Source: an uncultured Moraxella sp. (GTDB taxonomy: Bacteria > Pseudomonadota > Gammaproteobacteria > Pseudomonadales > Moraxellaceae). From it: DNA of 19,792 nt. A model generated the notes under the pieces. The model searched no databases and had not been told where the DNA came from. It worked only from the letters and a program-made list of their open reading frames with translations. Made by a program: the position numbers and the translations under genes. The stretch is from positions 1 to 19,792 of the forward strand of contig CALJUC010000151.1 in assembly GCA_937975585.1 (NCBI GenBank). Direction: 5' to 3'. Shown here in pieces: positions 14,873 through 19,792 of the stretch; the stretch's first letter is position 1, and each line of letters begins with the position of its first letter.

Positions 14873-16597
14873 ATGCCAAATTTCCATACAGGGCTTGAAA
14901 AAAATCCCGCCAACTACGTTCCACTCACCCCGATTGATTTCATTGAGCGTTCTGCCAAAGTCTACCCACACAAAACCGCAATCGTCTATCGTGATTACCA
15001 ACACAACGATTTTCGTCAAACTTGGGGTGAAACATTCACCCGCTGCCAACGCATGGCCGACGCGCTAAAAAAACTGGGCGTGGAAAAAGATGACACCGTA
15101 GCTGTATTATTACCAAATACCCCAGCCATGGTCGAAGTGGCGTTTGGGGTGCCAATGGCTGGCGCGGTACTTTGTACCCTAAATACCCGTCTTGATATCA
15201 ATGCCTTGGTATTTTGTTTACAACATAGCGAAGCAAAAGTACTGATTACGGATAGTGAGTTTGAGCCGCATATTGAGCTGATTGAAGAATCTTTCCCAGA
15301 CTTGATTATTATTCATGCCACTGACCTTGCTGTACCATCACGTGAATTTGGTCAAATGACCTATGAAGCATTTATTGCCTCTGGTACCGATTTAAACAAC
15401 TGGGAAAAACCTAGCGATGAATGGGACGCGATTGCACTGAATTACACCTCAGGCACCACAGGTATCCCAAAAGGCGTGGTCTATCACCATCGTGGCGCAG
15501 CATTGAATGCGATTTCTAATATTTTAGATTGGGATATGGCTAAGCACCCGGTCTATCTATGGACATTACCACTGTTCCACTGTAACGGTTGGAGTTTCCC
15601 GTGGACGATTGCTGAACGTGCCGGTGCTAACGTATGCTTGCGCAAAATCGATGCGGATTTGATTCTACGCTTGATTGCGGATGAAACCGTGACTCACTAC
15701 AGCTCAGCACCTATTGTCCACAATATGATTGCCAATGGCAGTGATGAACTCAAAAAAGCCATCAAGCACGAAGTACGTTGTAACGTTGCCGGTGCGCCAC
15801 CGCCCGAAAGCCTATTACAAAAAATGGAAGAAATGGGCTTTAACATCACCCATGTATATGGCTTAACCGAAGTATATGGACCTGTGACATTTTGCGTTGA
15901 GCACCCAGAATGGCAAGACCTACCCGTCAGCGAACGCGCCGCACTAAAGTCACGCCAAGGTCTTAACTCACACTTATTGGCTGGGTTTGATGTATTTAAA
16001 CAAGGCACTACCGAGCCGGTTGCGGCCGATGGTCAAGAAATGGGCGAGCTTGCCATCCGTGGCAACATGGTAATGAAAGGCTATCTAAAAAACCGTAAAG
16101 CAACTGCTGAAGCCTTTGAAGGTGGTTGGTTTAAAACCGGTGATTTGGGTGTCAAATACCCAGATGGCTATATCAAAATTATGGATCGTCTAAAAGACAT
16201 TATTATCTCTGGTGGTGAGAATATCTCATCAATCGAGATTGAAAACGTGCTGTACAAGCTACCACAAGTCGCCAGTTGTGGCGTGGTCGCTGCGCCACAC
16301 GAAAAATGGGGTGAAGTACCAGTCGCATTCATCGAAATTGCACCAGGTGCGACACTAGATCGCGATACCGTCATCGCGCATTGCCGTCAGCACTTGGCAG
16401 GTTTCCAAGTGCCGAAGCATATTATCTTTGCTGAGATTCCAAAAACTTCGACCGGTAAGGTGCAGAAGTTTGAATTACGCCAAGCCGCTCGTTCATTGGC
16501 GCATGAAGAACCCAAAGTTACCCACCATCATGCAAGTCAAGCACCGGCGACCCCTGCTACTGACACATCAGCTATAGATGCAAACCCACCAGCATAA
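14873..16597 (+). CDS. AMP-dependent acyl-CoA ligase (fatty-acyl-CoA synthetase family)
   Basis: It activates a carboxylic acid to its CoA thioester through an acyl-adenylate. The product is 574 residues from the ATG at 14873, which has AGGAG at 14863-14867. The open frame reaches an in-frame ATG at 14858, but that precedes the ribosome site. Motifs: the ATP/AMP signature YTSGTTGIPKG (191-201), YGLTEVYGP (329-337), GWFKTGDLG (418-426), the hinge region DRLKDIIISGGENISS (438-453) and catalytic Lys529 in KTSTGKVQKF. The closest subgroup I recall is medium-chain/methylmercaptopropionate-CoA ligase-like (DmdB-type) enzymes; the substrate is not determined. After about residue 543 there is a polar tail with HHH and Ala/Pro/Thr-rich sequence, probably disordered. 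It is divergent from fadH, fitting fatty-acid catabolism. Confidence 0.93.
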   Translation: MPNFHTGLEKNPANYVPLTPIDFIERSAKVYPHKTAIVYRDYQHNDFRQTWGETFTRCQRMADALKKLGVEKDDTVAVLLPNTPAMVEVAFGVPMAGAVLCTLNTRLDINALVFCLQHSEAKVLITDSEFEPHIELIEESFPDLIIIHATDLAVPSREFGQMTYEAFIASGTDLNNWEKPSDEWDAIALNYTSGTTGIPKGVVYHHRGAALNAISNILDWDMAKHPVYLWTLPLFHCNGWSFPWTIAERAGANVCLRKIDADLILRLIADETVTHYSSAPIVHNMIANGSDELKKAIKHEVRCNVAGAPPPESLLQKMEEMGFNITHVYGLTEVYGPVTFCVEHPEWQDLPVSERAALKSRQGLNSHLLAGFDVFKQGTTEPVAADGQEMGELAIRGNMVMKGYLKNRKATAEAFEGGWFKTGDLGVKYPDGYIKIMDRLKDIIISGGENISSIEIENVLYKLPQVASCGVVAAPHEKWGEVPVAFIEIAPGATLDRDTVIAHCRQHLAGFQVPKHIIFAEIPKTSTGKVQKFELRQAARSLAHEEPKVTHHHASQAPATPATDTSAIDANPPA

Positions 16598-16921
16598 TCT
16601 GGTCTGATGCAAGTTATCATTGTTTAAGCAAAAAAAAGCTGGGTCATCACCATGACCCAGCCTAAACTTCCCGACCCACCCCTTAATCCTTTTATTACAT
16701 CTTACAATGTTCAGATAGCTATTTCCTTATCGCTACTTGTAGTCGTTTACATTCAACTCAATACTTTTTCAGCTGTTATAAAAAATGAATTTATTTGACT
16801 CTCTTTTTTCTCTGCTACTTACATAGTTACTATTTTGGCTGCTATCAAGTGGCGGATATTAACCCGCCAGTTTGATTGTTATTGAGATTTTTTAAGTTGC
16901 CTACTTGGACTTGGCGGTTAC
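16598..16921. other. Intergenic region between the acyl-CoA ligase and YeeE/YedE genes
   Basis: No credible gene in 324 bases. It holds a minus-oriented terminator (16630-16661) and a TGGCGG (16850-16855)/CCGCCA (16864-16869) dyad without a T-run. Transcripts of the convergent YeeE/YedE genes would cross about 260 bases before the terminator. Confidence 0.6.
16630..16661 (-). terminator. Strong leftward terminator (hairpin also usable by the acyl-CoA ligase mRNA)
   Basis: Perfect 10-bp arms GCTGGGTCAT (16638-16647) and ATGACCCAGC (16652-16661) surround CACC. A run of eight A residues (16630-16637) lies on the left, so only the minus strand has the T-run of a classic terminator. In the rightward direction the hairpin has no T-run, only a possible stabilising 3' stem. 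Confidence 0.85.
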
Positions 16922-17332
16922 TTATTTGGCTAAGGTAGCTTTAAAAATCAGCATACCGGTGAGCATTGAAGCGAGAAACAACAAACCTTGCCATGCGCCT
17001 GTACTAGCAAGTACGACCCCTGGCGCTGGACAGATACCTGCGATACCCCAACCGATACCGAACAAGCTTGAACCGATAATCAAGCGCTTGTCAATTTGCG
17101 TTGCTGATGGCAGTTGGAATTCGGTAGCCAAGAATGGATGCTTCCAACGTTTCGCAATAGTATAACCGATAAGTGCCACAAATAGCCCACCCCCCATCAC
17201 CAATGCCAATGAAATATCCCATTGACCGAATAAGTCTAAGAAGTTTTGTACCTTGGCCGGGTTAGCCATACCGCCGATGATAAGACCAAAACCAAAAATC
17301 AACCCCGCGATTAAAGCGACTAATAGTTGCAT
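16922..17332 (-). CDS. YeeE/YedE-family transporter, second subunit (DUF6691 type)
   Basis: A 136-residue membrane protein with about four hydrophobic segments. Conserved features are LIFGFGLIIGGMANPAKV near the N-terminus and GIGWGIAGICPAPGV (about 93-107), whose Cys-Pro is typical of YeeE/YedE proteins. Such pairs (also called PmpA/PmpB) are thought to move small sulfur or selenium species across the inner membrane; E. coli YeeE (TsuA) takes up thiosulfate. The actual substrate here is not known. It lies 20 bases downstream of its partner with an AGGGGGA ribosome site, so the two form an operon. The two half-length proteins probably act together like one full-length YeeE. Confidence 0.9.
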   Translation of the reverse strand: MQLLVALIAGLIFGFGLIIGGMANPAKVQNFLDLFGQWDISLALVMGGGLFVALIGYTIAKRWKHPFLATEFQLPSATQIDKRLIIGSSLFGIGWGIAGICPAPGVVLASTGAWQGLLFLASMLTGMLIFKATLAK

Positions 17333-17352
17333 ACTGTTCCCCCTATTATCCC

Positions 17353-17784
17353 TTAGATTAAACCTAATACATGGCGACCGATATACACGGTCAAAAAGCC
17401 CAACAGCATAAAGGTCAAGGTTGCTACCATTGAACGCTTCGATAAGCGCGCATTACCGCAAATACCATGACCACTGGTACAACCCGAACCCAAACGCGTA
17501 CCAAAACCTACAATCAAGCCGCCCAAAATATAAATCCAAGGCGATGACGCTACTGTAATGGGCGGTAACTCAGCAAATAACTGATAAATCCAAGGCGATG
17601 CCACCAAACCAATGATAAACGCCCATTGCCATTTCATATTAAAGGTTTTAACCGATAACAGATTGGCAATGATACCGCTCATGCCTGCAATACGGCCATT
17701 GAACCACCATAATAGGACACTGGCTAAACCAATTAAAATACCGCCCACCAAAGATATCGGTGTAAAATTTGCCCAATCAATCAT
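17353..17784 (-). CDS. YeeE/YedE-family transporter, first subunit
   Basis: A 143-residue membrane protein with about four hydrophobic segments. It carries the diagnostic GFGTRLGSGCTSGHGICGNAR (about 93-113), whose cysteines match residues used for thiosulfate relay in TsuA-type YeeE. The start is set at the ATG at 17784, with AGGGGA at 17796-17791, rather than the GTG at 17799 that lies upstream of that site. It is the first gene of a two-gene leftward operon. Its promoter region is extremely AT-rich and carries a 23-bp palindrome. No ArsR/BigR-type regulator, sulfurtransferase or persulfide dioxygenase is nearby, although these often accompany such transporters. Confidence 0.9.
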   Translation of the reverse strand: MIDWANFTPISLVGGILIGLASVLLWWFNGRIAGMSGIIANLLSVKTFNMKWQWAFIIGLVASPWIYQLFAELPPITVASSPWIYILGGLIVGFGTRLGSGCTSGHGICGNARLSKRSMVATLTFMLLGFLTVYIGRHVLGLI

Positions 17785-17800
17785 CAAAAATCCCCTCACA

Positions 17801-17844
17801 ATAATATATGCTTTATATATTATATGTTTTTATATTATATTCAA
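17801..17844 (-). promoter_or_regulatory. AT-rich operator/promoter region of the YeeE/YedE operon
   Basis: ATAATATAT (17801-17809) and ATATATTAT (17815-17823) form a perfect 9-bp dyad with 5-base spacer GCTTT. TATATTATAT repeats directly at 17816-17825 and 17831-17840 (15-base period). A minus-strand TTGAAT (17844-17839) is a possible -35, but many overlapping AT hexamers prevent fixing the -10. AT-rich palindromes of this kind are typical targets of ArsR-family sulfur sensors such as BigR/SqrR; the regulator is inferred. Confidence 0.5.
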
Positions 17845-17929
17845 GTGAACTCATTAATTTTTTACAAAAATATATGCGTCATATAATGTCGTATTGTCGT
17901 AAATCACTACTTCTTTTCTTGACAAAATT

Positions 17930-17967
17930 TGCTATGATAAGCACATCAAAAGGTCGTATCTCGACCT
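17930..17967 (+). promoter_or_regulatory. recA extended -10 promoter and leader hairpin
   Basis: TGCTATGAT (17930-17938) is an extended -10, predicting a start near 17945. Directly after it, AGGTCG (17951-17956) and CGACCT (17962-17967) form a perfect hairpin with loop TATCT at the 5' end of a roughly 100-base leader. GTCGTA occurs three times (17888, 17896, 17953). No CTGT-N8-ACAG LexA box is visible. LexA-independent, leader-influenced control of recA is known in Acinetobacter; its extension here is inference. Confidence 0.5.
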
Positions 17968-18042
17968 CATTTCACTATTGTCACATTATACCGCTAGTTT
18001 ATTTTATTCATTCTATCTCATATTCATTTAAAGGAGTCCGCA

Positions 18043-19098
18043 ATGGACGAAAACAAAGCCAAAGCCTTGACCGCGGCACTGTCACAAATCGAAAAACAAT
18101 TTGGTAAGAACACTATCATGCGTCTAGGCGATGAGTCAGCGCGTCAGCATGTGGACGTGGTATCGACTGGCTCACTTGGTTTGGACATTGCTTTGGGTAT
18201 TGGTGGCCTACCAAAGGGACGTATCGTTGAGATTTATGGCCCAGAAAGTTCAGGTAAAACTACCCTAACATTACAAACCATCGCCCAATGCCAAAAACAA
18301 GGCGGTACGTGTGCCTTTATCGATGCCGAACACGCCCTTGACCCTGTATATGCCAAAAAACTGGGGGTCGATGTCGATAACCTACTGGTTACCCAACCGG
18401 ATAATGGCGAGCAAGCGCTTGAGATTACCGATATGTTAGTACGTTCTGGCGCGGTCGATATGATTGTCGTTGACTCGGTTGCTGCCCTGACACCAAAGGC
18501 TGAAATCGAAGGCGAAATGGGCGATAGCCACATGGGCTTACAAGCACGCTTAATGAGCCAAGCCTTACGTAAAATCACCGGTAATGCCAAACGCTCGAAC
18601 TGTATGGTAATTTTCATTAACCAATTACGTATGAAAATTGGTGTGATGTTCGGTAGCCCTGAAACCACCACGGGCGGTAACGCACTTAAGTTTTATGCTT
18701 CTGTGCGTTTGGATATTCGCCGTATCGGCTCCGTCAAAGAAGGCGATGCCGTGGTCGGTAACGAAACCAAGGTCAAAGTGGTTAAAAACAAATTGGCACC
18801 ACCATTTAAAGAAACCAAGTTTGACATCATGTATGGCTCAGGCACTAACTATTTGGGCGAAGTCATTGACCAAGCGGTTGATTTAGATTTGGTGAAAAAA
18901 TCAGGTGCGTGGTACAGCTACAACGATGCCAAAATCGGCCAAGGTCGCGCTAACTCGATTCGCTATTTGGAAGAAAATCCAGCGATTATGCAAGAGATTG
19001 AAGCCAAAGTCCGCGCTGAGAAACTCGGTAGTACCACGCCTGTGGTTGAAGATGACCACCATGTTGAGCCACCAGAGTTTGTCGAAGGCATGGAATAA
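18043..19098 (+). CDS. recA: DNA recombinase RecA
   Basis: RecA forms ATP-dependent filaments on single-stranded DNA, performs homologous strand exchange and acts as co-protease in the DNA-damage response. The 351-residue product is full length. It has the N-terminal oligomerisation helix (ALTAALSQIEKQFGK), Walker A GPESSGKTT (66-74), Walker B in VDMIVVDSVAAL, the L2 loop region VMFGSPETTTGGNALKFYAS, and an acidic C-terminal tail (about 333-351) that normally restrains DNA binding. The start has a strong AAAGGAG (18030-18036). The promoter region has no LexA box, as expected for Moraxellaceae. recX follows beyond an imperfect terminator. Confidence 0.99.
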   Translation: MDENKAKALTAALSQIEKQFGKNTIMRLGDESARQHVDVVSTGSLGLDIALGIGGLPKGRIVEIYGPESSGKTTLTLQTIAQCQKQGGTCAFIDAEHALDPVYAKKLGVDVDNLLVTQPDNGEQALEITDMLVRSGAVDMIVVDSVAALTPKAEIEGEMGDSHMGLQARLMSQALRKITGNAKRSNCMVIFINQLRMKIGVMFGSPETTTGGNALKFYASVRLDIRRIGSVKEGDAVVGNETKVKVVKNKLAPPFKETKFDIMYGSGTNYLGEVIDQAVDLDLVKKSGAWYSYNDAKIGQGRANSIRYLEENPAIMQEIEAKVRAEKLGSTTPVVEDDHHVEPPEFVEGME

Positions 19099-19114
19099 TC
19101 GGTTCCGTATTAAT

Positions 19115-19141
19115 AAAACCCTAGTCTTGACTGGGGTTTTT
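19115..19141 (+). terminator. Terminator between recA and recX
   Basis: AAAACCCTAGT (19115-19125) pairs with ACTGGGGTTTT (19130-19140) through one G-U wobble, with loop CTTG and a T-run to 19141. A leaky terminator between recA and recX is a known way to keep RecX far below RecA; read-through here is inferred because no separate recX promoter is evident in the short gap. Confidence 0.85.
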
Positions 19142-19167
19142 GTTATTTGTATAGGTAACATACGCTC

Positions 19168-19792
19168 ATGACCCATACCAAGCCCTCGAATTCGCCTCTC
19201 TCAGATACCCAACTGGATAACTCTACTACGAAAGCTAGTGATGTGTCTGAGGCGACCGCAAACACCTTATTGGCGAACTTGCAACGCCAACTCATGAGTG
19301 AGGAAGAACGCCAAGCCTATCGCGATAAGGTCAAAGGTGAGGCGTATATGCGTTGGTTGGCATTTTATTACCTTGGCCGTCGTGAACAGTCACAAAAAGA
19401 ACTTAGAGAAAAACTTCTCGCCAAAGACTGTGACCCTGAAGCCGTCGAAACATTATTGCTAGAATTTGCACAAGAGGGCTATCAATCCGATGATCGTATG
19501 ACCTCAGCGCTGATCAAAGACGGTATCACAAAAAAACACGGCACCATTCGTATCTATCAAACCCTCAAAAAACATGGACTGACGACCATTAAATCCGCCA
19601 ATGCGATTAACACTTGGATTGAAGAACACACGGATTTCTTTAGCGATTTATTGGTCAATGATATTGAGGATACCGATAACACGCCACAAGATGACGCTGC
19701 TGAAATTTATGAAGTGGATTGGCTTGCCCAAGCGGTGGCAGCACGGGTACGAAAATACGGTGATGCCATCCCGACAGAGCCTAAAGAAAAAG
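19168..19792 (+). CDS. recX: RecA regulatory protein RecX (partial, runs off the window)
   Basis: RecX binds RecA filaments and limits their activity. The frame from the ATG at 19168 stays open for 208 codons to the window end, so the 3' end is missing. The core RecX helices are clear: YMRWLAFYYLGRREQSQKEL, then CDPEAVETLLLEFAQEGYQSDD, then KKHGTIRIYQTLKKHGL. The protein is already longer than the 166-residue E. coli RecX. It has a polar N-terminal extension of about 35 residues and an acidic insert (IEDTDNTPQDDAAEIYE) before the last visible helix. The ribosome site is poor (AGGTAA about 10 bases upstream), suggesting weak translation. A later ATG near 19294 is a less likely start because it would cut close to the core domain. 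Confidence 0.93.
   Translation, partial: MTHTKPSNSPLSDTQLDNSTTKASDVSEATANTLLANLQRQLMSEEERQAYRDKVKGEAYMRWLAFYYLGRREQSQKELREKLLAKDCDPEAVETLLLEFAQEGYQSDDRMTSALIKDGITKKHGTIRIYQTLKKHGLTTIKSANAINTWIEEHTDFFSDLLVNDIEDTDNTPQDDAAEIYEVDWLAQAVAARVRKYGDAIPTEPKEK

Noticed and set aside
14770..14898. A 42-codon frame just before and overlapping the acyl-CoA ligase start
   Set aside because: No ribosome site, no recognisable protein features, and it overlaps the real start out of frame.
17919..17924. TTGACA as the -35 of recA
   Set aside because: It is only 8 bases from TATGAT, and no -10 lies 16-18 bases downstream. The extended -10 explains the promoter better.
17800..18042. LexA/SOS box upstream of recA
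   Set aside because: No CTGT-N8-ACAG-like palindrome is present; the AT-rich palindrome belongs to the YeeE/YedE promoter side.
18234..18671. 145-codon leftward frame inside recA
   Set aside because: Antisense to the highly conserved core of recA, with no independent evidence.
1..19792. CRISPR arrays, tRNA or rRNA genes, insertion sequences, prophage genes
   Set aside because: No regularly spaced repeats, cloverleaf sequences, transposase motifs or phage proteins were seen on either strand.

Overview
The window looks like chromosomal DNA of a Moraxellaceae bacterium (Moraxella/Faucicola/Psychrobacter type). The basis is moderate GC content, the rimP-nusA-infB-rbfA gene order, an Acinetobacter/Moraxella-like RecA N-terminus, and a recA upstream region with no recognisable LexA box. 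Species-level assignment is not possible from sequence reading alone. There are no rRNA or tRNA genes, CRISPR arrays, transposases or phage genes. It reads as ordinary core chromosome, and I see no clearly new multi-gene system.

Layout. Positions 1-5700 hold a rightward translation/transcription cluster: rimP, nusA, infB, then (after a perfect intrinsic terminator) rbfA. The usual next gene, truB, is absent. Positions 5710-7515 hold a leftward zinc metallopeptidase (YpfJ type), a 590-base structured AT-rich intergenic region, and a rightward small alanine-rich lipoprotein that looks highly expressed. Positions 7669-10908 hold the leftward cytochrome c maturation genes ccmA-ccmB-ccmC-ccmD-ccmE (heme export and the heme chaperone). 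The second half of System I (ccmF, G, H, I) is not here, and two unusually long gaps with dyad sequences sit inside the cluster. Positions 11311-12129 encode a YbjN-domain protein. Positions 12202-14373 (leftward, FadH-type 2,4-dienoyl-CoA reductase) and 14873-16597 (rightward, acyl-CoA ligase) are divergent and both fit fatty-acid activation and beta-oxidation. Positions 16922-17784 hold a leftward two-gene YeeE/YedE transporter of the sulfur-compound type, controlled from a strikingly AT-rich palindromic region. Positions 18043 to the end hold recA, a terminator, and recX (cut by the window end).

I moved four gene starts away from the longest open frame on ribosome-binding-site evidence: ccmC, ccmD (GTG), the acyl-CoA ligase and the upstream YeeE/YedE gene. 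The most interesting non-coding signals are: (i) the recA leader hairpin behind an extended -10 promoter; (ii) an OmpR-like tandem repeat and an 87-bp inverted repeat upstream of the lipoprotein; (iii) two adjacent dyads with equal 9-nt spacers between ccmB and ccmC; (iv) the 23-bp AT-rich palindrome ahead of the YeeE/YedE pair; and (v) an inverted repeat bracketing a TATAAT ahead of the YbjN gene.
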